From Kosakonia radicincitans DSM 16656 (lineage in GTDB: Bacteria; Pseudomonadota; Gammaproteobacteria; Enterobacterales; Enterobacteriaceae), in NCBI RefSeq assembly GCF_000280495.2, contig NZ_CP018017.1:62001-126000 (forward strand): 64,000 nucleotides of DNA, in the 5' to 3' direction. The position numbers and the translations under genes were made by a program. Under the pieces are notes generated by a model. It did not search any database and had not been told where the DNA came from. It saw only the letters and a program-made list of their open reading frames with translations. Shown piece by piece: positions 53,017-62,306 of this stretch; within the stretch, counting starts at the first letter, position 1, and each line of letters starts with the position of its first letter.

Positions 53017-53601
53017 TCATTCCCTTACCAGTGCAATATGCAACGTGACAGGCGCAGCATCCTGCACCACGTGTTTGGTTTCTTTGATGTGAAACAGCGC
53101 GGCCTTGGCCATAAATTTAGGGCGCACCATCTGGTCATTGACCACTGGCACCGGCGAAGGCGACTCTTTGCGTGCATAGCGTGCGGCGTTTTTACCAATC
53201 TGACGATAGGTTTCCAGCGTCAGCAGCGGAGCCTGAGAAAACAGTTCCAGGTTACTTAGCGGCAGCAGATCGCGCTGATGAATCACCGTGGTTCCTTTCG
53301 ACTGGATACCAATCCCAATGCCTGAGCCGCTGAGATTTGCCGCATCCCATGCCATAAAAGAAACATCTGAGGTGCGCAGGATCCTCACTACTCGCGCATG
53401 CAGCCCCTCTTCTTCGATGCCAGCAACCAGCTCTTTCAAAATCGCGTTGTGCGGCATATCAATCAAGGTTTTATGCTGATACTTATCAAAGGCCGGGCCG
53501 ACGCCTATCACGACTTCATCCACGCGTTCGTCCGCTTTAGCCGCCTCGCCTTCGCTCACCTGTAAGATGAAAACCGGCTTACGTTCAGTTGTGCATTCCA
53601 C
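53017..53601 (-). CDS. dhaC: Glycerol dehydratase medium (beta) subunit, GTG start
   Basis: A 194-residue subunit starting at GTG 53601 with AAGGCGG nine bases upstream. Motifs [20 protein letters not shown] and [20 protein letters not shown] belong to the cobalamin-binding beta subunit of diol/glycerol dehydratases. It lies eleven bases after dhaB. Confidence 0.94.
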   Translation of the reverse strand: MECTTERKPVFILQVSEGEAAKADERVDEVVIGVGPAFDKYQHKTLIDMPHNAILKELVAGIEEEGLHARVVRILRTSDVSFMAWDAANLSGSGIGIGIQSKGTTVIHQRDLLPLSNLELFSQAPLLTLETYRQIGKNAARYARKESPSPVPVVNDQMVRPKFMAKAALFHIKETKHVVQDAAPVTLHIALVRE

Positions 53602-53612
53602 TGTGTACCGCC

Positions 53613-55280
53613 TTATTCGATCGAGCCGGGCTGAACCACGCCCGCAATATTTTTAATTTCCGCCCAGCGTTCGGCACTGATGCGATAGCCGGTACCAGGT
53701 CCCTGATAATCATTGATGTCGTTGACGGCGCTGACGACGTCGAACTGGCGATCCAGAATAGCCGACGTTTGCAGGTAATCACCGGTAACACGCTGTCTCA
53801 GCATATTGAGGATGTTACTGGCGATATCTTCGAAACCGCTACGGCTTAGTGCGCCGACGATATCCAGCCCGGTGATATTGCGCTTCATCATCTCTTCCAC
53901 GGCGGCCAGATCTTCCACCACATTGCGCGCGGGCATATCTTTGCTGCCGTGAGCATAAGTAGCAGCTTCGACTTCTTCATCGCTAATCAGCGGCAGGCCC
54001 AGTTCGCGGAACACTGCCTGAATGGCGCGTGCCGCCTTGTTGCGGATGGCGATGGTTTCTTCTTCGGTTACAGGACGCAGACCACCATCAACCATCAGAT
54101 CGCGTTGCAGAATGTTGTAATCATCGAAGTCTTCCGCGTCGAAGTTCGACCCGGCAAACATGTTGTCGTAGTTCGGTACGGCGCTATAGCCGGAGAAGAT
54201 AAAGTCGGTGCCGGGAAGCATTTGCATCAGGGTACGGGCGGTACGGCGAATATCAGAGTGGGAAAAGGTCTGGTCATTGGCGGAGGCCACTTCAAGGTCG
54301 AGCATTGAGGCAATCAGGTTTTCCGCCAGCACCGCGCGGATCCCCGACGGCACCGCGCCGGTCATGCCAATACAGCTGACCGCACCGTTTTGCAGCCCCT
54401 GTACGCCCGCGCCTTTGGTGATAAAGATGCAGCGCGACTCCAGATAGAGCATCGATTTACTCTCGGAATAGCCCATCAGCGCTTCCGAACCGGTGCCAGA
54501 GGTGTAACGCATTTTCAGTCCGCGAGACGCATAGGCCGAGGCGAGAAACGCTTTGGACCACGGCGTATCATCGCCGTCGGTAAACACAGACTCTGTACCG
54601 TATACCGACACGGTTTCGGCGTAGCTGGTTAACCCGCGCATCCCCAGCTCCAGCTCAGTCGCCTCCTCAACGGAACATTGCGTCAGCACGCCGGGGCGAC
54701 CGCACTGGGAACCGACCAGCAGCGCCAGGGCGTTAAACGGCGCATAGCGGGCGATCCCGACCGTCGTTTCCTGTTCTGAAAAACCACGGATCCCCGCTTC
54801 AGCCGCATCGGCGGCAATCTGTACCGGGTTGTCTTTCAGGTTGGTGACATGGCACTGGTTGGACGGCGTGCGTCTGGCGCGCATTTTTTGCAGCGCCATC
54901 ATCATTTCCACCACGTTCATTTGCGCCATCACCTCCACCGCTTTCGCCGGGGTGATAGCGGTGGTAATAGCAACAATCTCTTCCCGGCTGACGTGGATAT
55001 CCACCAGCATTCTGGCGATCTCCAGCGCGTCGAGCCGCATTGCCCGTTCAGTTTCAGCCACGTTAATCGCGTAGTCGGCAATAAAACGGTCAATCATGTC
55101 GAACTCGGCGCGGCTCTTGCCGTCCAGCTCAACAATACGACCATTCTCTACCTTCACCGACGAAGCCGGATCGTAGGGGCTTTCCATGGCGATCAGTCCC
55201 TCTTCAGGCCATTCGCCAATCAGCCCATCCTGATTTACAGGGCGCTTCGCAAGCACTTCGAATCGTTTTGATCTTCTCAT
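53613..55280 (-). CDS. dhaB: Glycerol dehydratase large (alpha) subunit
   Basis: A 555-residue TIM-barrel subunit, the standard family length. Typical stretches: [60 protein letters not shown]. With DhaC and DhaE it converts glycerol to 3-hydroxypropionaldehyde by a radical mechanism with adenosylcobalamin. First gene of the minus-strand operon; a pair of palindromes 135-180 bases upstream is the likely DhaR site. Confidence 0.96.
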   Translation of the reverse strand: MRRSKRFEVLAKRPVNQDGLIGEWPEEGLIAMESPYDPASSVKVENGRIVELDGKSRAEFDMIDRFIADYAINVAETERAMRLDALEIARMLVDIHVSREEIVAITTAITPAKAVEVMAQMNVVEMMMALQKMRARRTPSNQCHVTNLKDNPVQIAADAAEAGIRGFSEQETTVGIARYAPFNALALLVGSQCGRPGVLTQCSVEEATELELGMRGLTSYAETVSVYGTESVFTDGDDTPWSKAFLASAYASRGLKMRYTSGTGSEALMGYSESKSMLYLESRCIFITKGAGVQGLQNGAVSCIGMTGAVPSGIRAVLAENLIASMLDLEVASANDQTFSHSDIRRTARTLMQMLPGTDFIFSGYSAVPNYDNMFAGSNFDAEDFDDYNILQRDLMVDGGLRPVTEEETIAIRNKAARAIQAVFRELGLPLISDEEVEAATYAHGSKDMPARNVVEDLAAVEEMMKRNITGLDIVGALSRSGFEDIASNILNMLRQRVTGDYLQTSAILDRQFDVVSAVNDINDYQGPGTGYRISAERWAEIKNIAGVVQPGSIE

Positions 55281-55325
55281 AGTTTATGGACTCAAAAGAT
55301 AAAAAATAGGGACGCCGGGCCGTAT

Positions 55326-55348
55326 TGCCGGGGACACACCTCCCGGCA
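55326..55348 (-). promoter_or_regulatory. Hairpin in the dhaB leader
   Basis: TGCCGGG/CCCGGCA stem with a short loop about 45 bases before the dhaB ATG. Possibly stabilises the mRNA or slows transcription. No poly-T. Confidence 0.45.
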
Positions 55349-55414
55349 TTCGCCTTTCATCAGCAATGGCCGAACTCTAAATGAGCACAGCAATAAAAAA
55401 ATAAAATTAATTTC

Positions 55415-55460
55415 GTTCCAATTTGGCACGTAATAAAAATTCATCGTTCCATATTGAAAC
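55415..55460. promoter_or_regulatory. Pair of DhaR-type palindromes upstream of dhaB
   Basis: GTTCC-AATTT-GGCAC (55415-55429, one mismatch) and GTTCC-ATATT-GAAAC (55446-55460), centres 31 bp apart. The same pairing and motif occur before both dhaD genes and both kinase genes. The rest of the 392-base gap 55281-55672 holds AT-rich sequence and possibly a CRP half-site near 55485. Confidence 0.65.
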
Positions 55461-55672
55461 GGTTCTCAGGAATATTCGTAGCGAATTGTGACGAAGTTAA
55501 ATGATCATTATCAATAAACACTAATACACAAAATTAAATTAATACTTTTTAAATTTTCACCCTATTGACTTAATAACGCGCGGCGAGAAAATAAAGCCAA
55601 ACCCAATGATAAAAAATAGCTGTATCGCGATATTTTCGTGACATCAGCCCTACAACATTTTCAGGAGAGACT

Positions 55673-56101
55673 GTGAATAAGAGCCAACCAATCGCCACCA
55701 TTACGCTGGCGGCGGCGAAAAAAATGGCGCAGGCCGTCGAGGCTAAAGCGCTTGAGATCAACGTGCCGGTGGTCTTTTCCGTGGTGGATCGCGGCGGCAA
55801 CACGCTGCTGATGCAACGCATGGACGACGCGTTCGTCACCAGCTGTGATATTTCTCTTAATAAAGCGTATACCGCCTGCTGTCTGCGGCAGGGGACCCAT
55901 GAAATTACCGACGCGGTACAACCGGGTGCGTCACTATATGGTTTACAGCTAACGAATCAACAGCGGATCGTTATTTTTGGTGGCGGCTTACCTGTCATGT
56001 TAAACGATAAATTAATCGGTGCTGTCGGCGTAAGTGGCGGTACTGTCGAACAAGACATGTTATTAGCGCAAACCGCACTGAATTGTTTCTCTGAATTATA
56101 A
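55673..56101 (+). CDS. orfY: GlcG/HbpS-like protein OrfY, GTG start
   Basis: A 142-residue protein starting at GTG 55673 with AGGAGAG upstream; the length equals OrfY of the Citrobacter dha regulon. DUF336/GlcG-HbpS fold: ITLAAAKKMAQAVEAKALEI, FSVVDRGGNTLLMQRMDDAF, GVSGGTVEQDMLLAQ. Function in glycerol metabolism is not settled; relatives bind haem or cobalamin-like ligands. First gene of the dhaT operon. Confidence 0.88.
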   Translation: MNKSQPIATITLAAAKKMAQAVEAKALEINVPVVFSVVDRGGNTLLMQRMDDAFVTSCDISLNKAYTACCLRQGTHEITDAVQPGASLYGLQLTNQQRIVIFGGGLPVMLNDKLIGAVGVSGGTVEQDMLLAQTALNCFSEL

Positions 56102-56123
56102 TTTAAATCTAAGAAGGTAAATT

Positions 56124-57287
56124 ATGAGCTATCGTATGTTTGATTACCTGGTGCCAAATGTGAACTTTTTTGGCCCGAATGCTATTTCCGTCGTGGGCGA
56201 ACGCTGCAAACTGTTGGGCGGTAAAAAAGCGCTGCTGGTGACTGATAAAGGTCTGCGAGCCATTAAGGACGGCGCGGTTGATAAAACCCTCGAACATCTG
56301 CGTGAAGCCGGTATTGACGTGGTGGTGTTTGACGGCGTCGAGCCAAACCCTAAAGACACCAACGTGCGCGACGGCCTGGACGTTTTTCGTAAAGAGCAAT
56401 GCGATATCATCGTTACCGTCGGCGGTGGTAGCCCGCATGACTGCGGTAAAGGCATCGGTATCGCGGCGACGCACGAAGGCGATCTCTATAGCTATGCCGG
56501 GATTGAAACCCTGACCAATCCGCTGCCGCCGATCGTCGCGGTGAATACCACCGCCGGTACCGCCAGCGAAGTCACCCGTCACTGCGTGCTGACCAATACC
56601 AAAACCAAAGTGAAGTTTGTGATTGTCAGTTGGCGCAACCTGCCGTCGGTTTCCATTAATGACCCACTGCTGATGCTCGGCAAACCTGCGCCACTGACTG
56701 CGGCAACAGGAATGGACGCCCTGACCCACGCCGTTGAGGCCTATATTTCAAAAGATGCCAACCCGGTTACCGACGCCGCCGCTATCCAGGCAATTCGTCT
56801 GATCGCCCGCAACTTACGCCAGGCCGTAGCACTGGGCAGCAACCTGAAAGCTCGCGAGAATATGGCCTATGCCTCTTTGCTGGCGGGTATGGCCTTCAAC
56901 AACGCCAACCTTGGCTACGTTCACGCGATGGCGCATCAGCTTGGCGGTCTGTACGACATGCCGCACGGCGTAGCAAATGCCGTCCTGCTGCCGCACGTGG
57001 CGCGCTATAACCTGATCGCTAATCCGGAGAAATTTGCCGACATCGCGGAGTTTATGGGTGAGAACACTGACGGTCTGTCCACCATGGATGCTGCCGAGCT
57101 GGCGATTCGCGCCATCGCTCGCCTGTCAGCCGATATCGGTATTCCGCAGCATCTGCGCGAGCTGGGCGTCAAAGAAGCCGATTTCCCGTATATGGCGGAA
57201 ATGGCGCTGAAAGACGGCAATGCCTTCTCCAACCCGCGTAAAGGTAACGAGAAAGAAATTGCCGGGATCTTCCGTCAGGCATTCTGA
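56124..57287 (+). CDS. dhaT: 1,3-propanediol dehydrogenase
   Basis: A 387-residue iron-dependent alcohol dehydrogenase, exactly the family length. NAD-binding VGGGSPHDCGKGIGI; metal ligands in ATGMDALTHAVEAY and the His-bearing AMAHQLGGLYDMPHGVANAV. It reduces 3-hydroxypropionaldehyde to 1,3-propanediol, regenerating NAD+. AAGGTAAATT precedes the ATG. Confidence 0.96.
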   Translation: MSYRMFDYLVPNVNFFGPNAISVVGERCKLLGGKKALLVTDKGLRAIKDGAVDKTLEHLREAGIDVVVFDGVEPNPKDTNVRDGLDVFRKEQCDIIVTVGGGSPHDCGKGIGIAATHEGDLYSYAGIETLTNPLPPIVAVNTTAGTASEVTRHCVLTNTKTKVKFVIVSWRNLPSVSINDPLLMLGKPAPLTAATGMDALTHAVEAYISKDANPVTDAAAIQAIRLIARNLRQAVALGSNLKARENMAYASLLAGMAFNNANLGYVHAMAHQLGGLYDMPHGVANAVLLPHVARYNLIANPEKFADIAEFMGENTDGLSTMDAAELAIRAIARLSADIGIPQHLRELGVKEADFPYMAEMALKDGNAFSNPRKGNEKEIAGIFRQAF

Positions 57288-57303
57288 TCAATAAGGGGGC
57301 GCA

Positions 57304-57657
57304 ATGTCACTTTCATCACCGGGCGTACATCTGTTTTATCACTCACGCTGGCAGGATACGCGCGTGCTTGATGAACTATGCTGGGGGCTGGAAGAGCAAG
57401 GCGTCCCTTGCCGGACAATCTGTTGCGACGAGCATGACTGCGCGCTGGCCCTCAGCAAGCTGGCGGCTAAAAGCTCAACGCTACGCGTGGGTCTCGGCCT
57501 CAGCGCCAGTGGTGATATTGCCCTAACCCACGCCCAGCTACCCGAGGATCGGGCGCTGGTCTGCGGGCATATCGCCGCTGGGATAGCCAGCATCCGCACG
57601 CTCGGCGCCAATGCGGGCCAACTGGTCAAAGTGCTTCCCTTCAGCGAGATAAAATAA
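57304..57657 (+). CDS. dhaG: Glycerol dehydratase reactivase small subunit DhaG
   Basis: A 117-residue protein (OrfX of Citrobacter). Motifs YHSRWQDTRVLDELCWGLEE and AKSSTLRVGLGLSASGDIAL. It is the DhaF partner, structurally like the dehydratase beta subunit. It ends immediately before the orfW ATG, so the two are coupled. Confidence 0.93.
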   Translation: MSLSSPGVHLFYHSRWQDTRVLDELCWGLEEQGVPCRTICCDEHDCALALSKLAAKSSTLRVGLGLSASGDIALTHAQLPEDRALVCGHIAAGIASIRTLGANAGQLVKVLPFSEIK

Positions 57658-58188
57658 ATGTATCGCATCTATACCCGAACCGGTGATAAAGGCACGACCG
57701 CGCTATTTGGCGGCAGCCGTATCGACAAAGACGACATCCGCGTTAACGCCTATGGTACGGTGGATGAACTGATTTCCCAGCTTGGCGTCTGCTATGCCAG
57801 CTCGCGCCAGGCAGAATTACGCCAGGATCTGCATGCCATCCAGAAGATGCTGTTTGTGCTGGGGGCGGAACTCGCCAGCGATGAGAAAGGTCTCGCCCGC
57901 TTAACGCAGACGATTAACGCCGAGGATATTCAGGCGCTGGAGCAACTTATTGATCGCAATATGGCGCAGAGCGGCCCCCTGAAAGAATTTGTCATTCCGG
58001 GGAAAAATCTGGCATCGGCACAACTACACGTGGCGCGCACCCTGGCACGGCGGCTGGAGCGGATCCTCATCGCGATGGACAAAAAGCTGACGTTACGCGA
58101 TGAACCCAGGCGTTATATCAACCGGCTGTCGGATGCGCTGTTCTCCATGGCCAGAATCGAAGAAACTACTCCAGATGTTTGCGCTTAA
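57658..58188 (+). CDS. orfW: PduO-type cob(I)alamin adenosyltransferase OrfW
   Basis: A 176-residue protein with the ATP-binding signature YTRTGDKGTTALFGGSRIDK and the AYGTVDELISQLGVCYA and FVIPGKNLASAQLHVARTLA motifs. It makes adenosylcobalamin for the dehydratase from ATP and cob(I)alamin. Its 3' end overlaps the convergent dhaR end by 23 bases. Confidence 0.95.
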   Translation: MYRIYTRTGDKGTTALFGGSRIDKDDIRVNAYGTVDELISQLGVCYASSRQAELRQDLHAIQKMLFVLGAELASDEKGLARLTQTINAEDIQALEQLIDRNMAQSGPLKEFVIPGKNLASAQLHVARTLARRLERILIAMDKKLTLRDEPRRYINRLSDALFSMARIEETTPDVCA

Positions 58189-60091
58189 ACTGGCTGGCGT
58201 CGATGTCGTACTGCTTCATCTTACGCCACAAGGTGGTGCGACCAATATTCAGCAGTTGCGACATCTCCTGTACTCGCCCACTGGTGACACGGGCGGCATG
58301 GATAATCGCCTCTTTTTCGATAGCGGTAAACGTCAGGCTGGCTGGCAGCAGGGAAGACGCGGTCTCCAGACCGGGACGCTCGGCAAACAGATAATCAGGT
58401 AAATTACTCAGCCGGATATGCCCGTTATCGCTACTGATAGCGATGTTTTCGATAATGCTGTTCAGCTCGAAATCATTGCCCGGCCACGAATAAGCCACCA
58501 GTTGTGCCAGCGCGTCGTCGTCGATCTTCAGGCTGGATGAGAAGCGTTTTTTCAGGCTATTCAGTCGCGTATAAATCAGCGAGGGAATACTGTTACGCCG
58601 CGCCCGTAGCGGCGGGATAACAATCTCAAAAGAGTGCAGCGCGTAATACAGTTGGCGGCTAAAGCGGTTTTGCTCCACCAGATTAGCGAGATCAACCGTA
58701 GTGGTGGCGATCACTTTCACATCCACCGGAATCAGCCGACGGGCATCAAGACGGGTTAATACTCCCTGCTTAATCACCTGTAACAGCGCGGATTGCAGCT
58801 CCGGTGCCAGATATTCAATTTTCTCCAGAAACAGCGTGCCGCCGTTCGCCAGCTCAAGGCGGCTCAACCGACCATTTTCATCATCGGTAGGCGCACTGCC
58901 CATAAAATCCTGCCCCAGCACGCTGTTGGCATACAGCTGACAGTTCACGGCAATATACGGTCCGCTGGCGCGTTCGCTTTCATTGTGAATGGCCTGGCTC
59001 AGCAGCTCTTTCCCTACGCCCTCTTCCCCACACAGCAGGATCGGGAAACTCCCCCTTGCCGCCTGGCGACCAAAATGGATCAAGCGTCGGGTTTCCGGAT
59101 CGTCCGTCGACATCTGCTCAAAGGTGTGGCTCACCTTACCAAGCTGGCTGGTCATCAGCTGACGCATTTGCTCCACCGGGTGCAGCAGCAGGATAAAGCT
59201 GTTGCCCTGCTCCTCAACAATCGGCTTCAGGGTGATAACAGCATCAACAAACTGGTGCTGGCTTTCAAAAGTGACTTCGACGTGATTCAGACCGCGGGCA
59301 TGTTTAATTGCCCGACGCAGCAGCATGGGCATATTGAGCAGGTCGTGAATGTTTTTGCCCTGGCTGGCCTGCGCGTCGAGATGCAAAAGCAGCGCCGCGC
59401 GCGCATTGAGGAACTGCAACACCCCCTGCTCATTCCAGGCCATCACGCCATCATCCATGCTCTCCAGCAGCCCGTACATCTGGTTCAGATGGCGGTTGGA
59501 TTCTGCCAGCAGGCTGTCGGTCAGCAATGAATTGCCGACTTCTCTGGCAATCGCCAGCGTCAGGGATAAATCAGAAACGGACTCATGTTCTACCAGACAG
59601 CACAATGAGATGGAGCCAAACAGATGCCCATGGTTATCGAACACCGGCGTCGAGCAGAACGACCACGGATGCAACGCCTGTTTAAAGTGCTGAGCGCCAG
59701 AGGTTTTTGTCGGCTGCCCCGGCATCGTCGCCAGCGACAGCGCACAACTGCCGATAATGCTTTCCGCGCAATAGCTGCCGTCGCGAAATCCAAGCTCCGC
59801 CAGCTGTTCTATCGTCTGCGGATCGCCGCAACGGCTGAGAATACAGGCTGATTCATCCAGAATCAGCAGTGCGCACGGACGACCGTCCATAAACTCCCAG
59901 GCATCTTCCAGCGCGGCCTGCGCAATCGTCAGCAGCGCCGTCTTGCGACGACAAATCGACTCAAAGGTCAGCCCTTGCGCCTGATGCGGCGCCTGCCAGG
60001 TTTCCCGCTGCATAAACTTGCTGCAACGATGCCAGGACTGGGCGAGAACCGAAGAGACTTCCTGCCCGATGCTATGCGTGTGCGCCGTCAT
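58166..60091 (-). CDS. dhaR: DhaR, AAA+ activator of the dha regulon
   Basis: A 641-residue protein. N-terminal GAF-like sensor (SCALSLATMPGQP; FDNHGHLFGSISLCC), PAS domain (YGLLESMDDGVMAWNEQGVL), AAA+ domain (LCGEEGVGKELLSQAIHNES; LANGGTLFLEKIEYLAPELQ) and Fis-type helix-turn-helix (GRVQEMSQLLNIGRTTLWRK). The GAFTGA loop that contacts sigma-54 is absent (the segment reads MGSAPTDDENGRL), so it probably works with sigma-70, as known for E. coli DhaR. In that system DHA kinase subunits set its activity. Complete here. Confidence 0.93.
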   Translation of the reverse strand: MTAHTHSIGQEVSSVLAQSWHRCSKFMQRETWQAPHQAQGLTFESICRRKTALLTIAQAALEDAWEFMDGRPCALLILDESACILSRCGDPQTIEQLAELGFRDGSYCAESIIGSCALSLATMPGQPTKTSGAQHFKQALHPWSFCSTPVFDNHGHLFGSISLCCLVEHESVSDLSLTLAIAREVGNSLLTDSLLAESNRHLNQMYGLLESMDDGVMAWNEQGVLQFLNARAALLLHLDAQASQGKNIHDLLNMPMLLRRAIKHARGLNHVEVTFESQHQFVDAVITLKPIVEEQGNSFILLLHPVEQMRQLMTSQLGKVSHTFEQMSTDDPETRRLIHFGRQAARGSFPILLCGEEGVGKELLSQAIHNESERASGPYIAVNCQLYANSVLGQDFMGSAPTDDENGRLSRLELANGGTLFLEKIEYLAPELQSALLQVIKQGVLTRLDARRLIPVDVKVIATTTVDLANLVEQNRFSRQLYYALHSFEIVIPPLRARRNSIPSLIYTRLNSLKKRFSSSLKIDDDALAQLVAYSWPGNDFELNSIIENIAISSDNGHIRLSNLPDYLFAERPGLETASSLLPASLTFTAIEKEAIIHAARVTSGRVQEMSQLLNIGRTTLWRKMKQYDIDASQFKRKHLE

Positions 60092-60180
60092 ATCCCTTTC
60101 CGCTGTTTTGCCATAGACAACCCCTCCGGCAGAGACTGTCAGAGGGGGAGAAGATGCTGGGTAAATTTACCTGTGCCCGA

Positions 60181-61278
60181 TTAACGCGCCAGCCACTGCT
60201 GTCCCAGCAGGTCTGCCGTCAAAATAGCGGCATGTACGCTTTCAGGCGTCACCGGGAACGGCATATTGTGAATAGTTTCACCTTCTGCGCAGGTGGCTTT
60301 AGCCACGGCCATAATCTTGCCGTCAATGTCGTCTTTCACACCCATTTCCGCTAACGTTACCGGCAGGCCCACTTTCTGACAGAAATTCAGCACGGTTTCG
60401 ATCTCTTCCATCGGGCTGTTCTGCAGCACCAGCTGCGCCAGCGTACCAAAGGCGACTTTTTCACCGTGGTACAGATGGTGGCACTCTTCCAGAATCGTAA
60501 AGCCGTTATGGATGGCATGTGCCCCCGCAAGGCCGCTGCTTTCAAAGCCGATACCGCTGAGGTAGGTGTTGGCTTCGACAATACGTTCCAGCGCATCGGT
60601 CACCACGCCAGCCTGGGCGGCTAAGCGTGCCTTTTCGCCTTCCGCCAGCAGGGTATCATAGCACAGGCGCGCCAGGCTCAGCGCCGCCACGGTGGACTGC
60701 CCGCCCGCCATGCTGGTCGCCCGAGCGTCATAACAGGCTTTCGCTTCAAACCAGGTCGAGAGCGCATCGCCCATCCCGGCCACCAGCAGACGTACCGGCG
60801 CTTTGGCAATAATTGCGGTATCCATCACCACCATATCCGGGTTTTTCGGGTAGATCAGATACTCTTCAAACTCACCCGCTTCGGTATAGATAACGGACAG
60901 CGCGCTGGTTGGCGCATCGGTTGAGGCGATGGTCGGGATCACCACTACCGGCAGCTTCTGGTAATAACCAATTGCTTTGGCGGTATCTAACGTTTTCCCA
61001 CCGCCAATCCCAACCACGCCGCGGCAACCGTGTTTTTTCAGAATGGCAATCAGGCGATTAATTTCAACATGGCTGCATTCACCGTTGAAGCGTTCCGCGT
61101 GGCAGCTAATGTCATGGCTGTGCAGGCCATTGAGTACCTTTTCTCCCGCCAGCTTCATGACGAAGTCGTCCGCAATCACGAAAAAGCTGTCCGCCAGATT
61201 TTTAGCGTATTGACCAAATAAGGTAGAAGCGTCAGGACCCTGGAGATATTTGGCTGGAGATTGAATAACTTTTAGCAT
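60181..61278 (-). CDS. dhaD: Glycerol dehydrogenase DhaD, copy 1
   Basis: A 365-residue NAD-dependent, zinc-containing enzyme starting MLKVIQSPAKYL, GAGG nine bases upstream. NAD-binding VVGIGGGKTLDTAKAIG; zinc ligands in GMGDALSTWFEAKAC, GAHAIHNGF and EECHHLYHGEK. Oxidises glycerol to dihydroxyacetone. It is nearly the same protein as copy 2 (62307-63404) with scattered changes. Follows dhaR with an 89-base gap containing an imperfect hairpin. Confidence 0.95.
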   Translation of the reverse strand: MLKVIQSPAKYLQGPDASTLFGQYAKNLADSFFVIADDFVMKLAGEKVLNGLHSHDISCHAERFNGECSHVEINRLIAILKKHGCRGVVGIGGGKTLDTAKAIGYYQKLPVVVIPTIASTDAPTSALSVIYTEAGEFEEYLIYPKNPDMVVMDTAIIAKAPVRLLVAGMGDALSTWFEAKACYDARATSMAGGQSTVAALSLARLCYDTLLAEGEKARLAAQAGVVTDALERIVEANTYLSGIGFESSGLAGAHAIHNGFTILEECHHLYHGEKVAFGTLAQLVLQNSPMEEIETVLNFCQKVGLPVTLAEMGVKDDIDGKIMAVAKATCAEGETIHNMPFPVTPESVHAAILTADLLGQQWLAR

Positions 61279-61426
61279 TCCTTTCATCCTCAAATAAGTA
61301 CATGTTTTTACATGGTGAGCCCTGGCGTTAACCCGTTTAGCCTGATGTTGACGGCGAAAGCGGACGTACCGGAGCGATGTAATAACTGTATGGCGAGGCG
61401 TGTACAAAAAAATCTTTCGTCATTTT

Positions 61427-61473
61427 GTTCTGATATGGAACAGATAAAAATGACATGCGTTTCATATTGGAAC
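61427..61473. promoter_or_regulatory. Pair of DhaR-type palindromes upstream of dhaD copy 1
   Basis: GTTCT-GATAT-GGAAC (61427-61441) and GTTTC-ATATT-GGAAC (61459-61473), centres 32 bp apart. A possible dhaD promoter on the minus strand lies next to them: TTGTAC (61402-61407), 17 bp, TATTAC (61379-61384). That would put the nearer site at about -62. Confidence 0.65.
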
Positions 61474-61680
61474 GCTTAACCACAAAAATAATGAGATTTG
61501 CGATCTCGATCCGTTCCGTTACCGCGAAATTACCGACAAACACGATGATAAATTTCCCCAATTACGCGCCATCCTGGGTAAAGCCCCGCAAAAAAGACTG
61601 ACTGCGCCGTGTGGCCTGCTCTGATCGCAGGAGGAAAAAGTCGAGCGAGTTCGCATTGTGATGATTTCTCGCCTAATTAA

Positions 61681-61726
61681 GTTTCATTTCGGAACAAAAA
61701 ACAGCAATCACGTTTCGTAATGAAAC
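61681..61726. promoter_or_regulatory. Pair of DhaR-type palindromes upstream of the truncated kinase gene
   Basis: GTTTC-ATTTC-GGAAC (61681-61695) and GTTTC-GTAAT-GAAAC (61712-61726), centres 31 bp apart, about 120 bases before the ATG of the truncated kinase. The rest of the 560-base gap 61279-61838 shows nothing else recognised. Confidence 0.65.
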
Positions 61727-61838
61727 TCATTTTCGTGTTGTTTTTTTCCATGCTGACTTCGCCAGAATCTCTCTATCGCCTCCGCACCATGAACATGCAT
61801 TCGGGGGTTTGTCTTACACTCAACCTCGAGGAGCCGTT

Positions 61839-62117
61839 ATGTCTCAATTCTTTTTTAATCAACGCCCCCATCTCGTTAGCGACGTGATCGACGGTACAAT
61901 TATCACCAGCCCGTGGAATAACCTGGCGCGTCTGGAGAGCGATCCGGCCATTCGCATCGTGGTTCGCCGCGACCTTAACAAAAATAACGTGGCGGTGATC
62001 TCCGGCGGCGGTTCAGGACACGAACCCGCGCACGTTGGGTTTATTTGCGACGGCAGATCGATTCAAAGGTCAGCCCCTGCGCCTGATGCGGCGCCTGCCA
62101 GGTTTCACGCTGCATAA
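61839..62117 (+). pseudogene. dhaK: 5' fragment of ATP-dependent dihydroxyacetone kinase
   Basis: Starts MSQFFFNQRPHLVSDV with GAGGAG upstream; it reads like the first 70 residues of the single-chain Citrobacter DHA kinase (about 550 residues), through VISGGGSGHEPAHVGFI. Near 62044 the sequence turns into antisense dhaR and the frame ends 24 codons later. The Dha-binding and ATP-binding domains are missing, so it cannot act as a kinase. Confidence 0.9.
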
Positions 62118-62193
62118 ATTTGCTGCAGCGATGCCACGACTGGCTGATAACGGCTGAAACTTCATTTTCCGCACCCTGAGTCTGAGCTGTCAT
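62041..62193 (-). pseudogene. dhaR: 5' fragment of a second dhaR
   Basis: Codes for 50 residues starting MTAQTQGAENEVSAVISQSW and matching the complete DhaR N-terminus (SWHRCSKFMQRETWQAPHQA). After RRK it meets a TAA at the junction with the kinase fragment. It belongs to the second dhaR-dhaD-dhaK unit, whose left part was lost. Confidence 0.9.
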
Positions 62194-62230
62194 ATCCCTT
62201 TTCCGCTGGAGTTAACACAGTTAAAACGAC

Positions 62231-62259
62231 AAAACCCTCCGGCAGCGGCTGCCGGAGGG
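62231..62259 (-). terminator. Terminator after dhaD copy 2
   Basis: A 25-bp near-perfect palindrome (CCCTCCGGCAGC and complement) followed on the minus strand by TTTTG. The matching place after dhaD copy 1 (60120-60150) holds only a weaker, imperfect version. Confidence 0.8.
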
Positions 62260-62306
62260 AGGAGTTGATGCCGCAATGCGCCGCGGCATAGAACCTTGTG
62301 AAAGAC

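Noticed and set aside
60115..60155. Strong terminator after dhaD copy 1
   Set aside because: The inverted repeat is imperfect and lacks the T-run present after copy 2; at most a decayed terminator.
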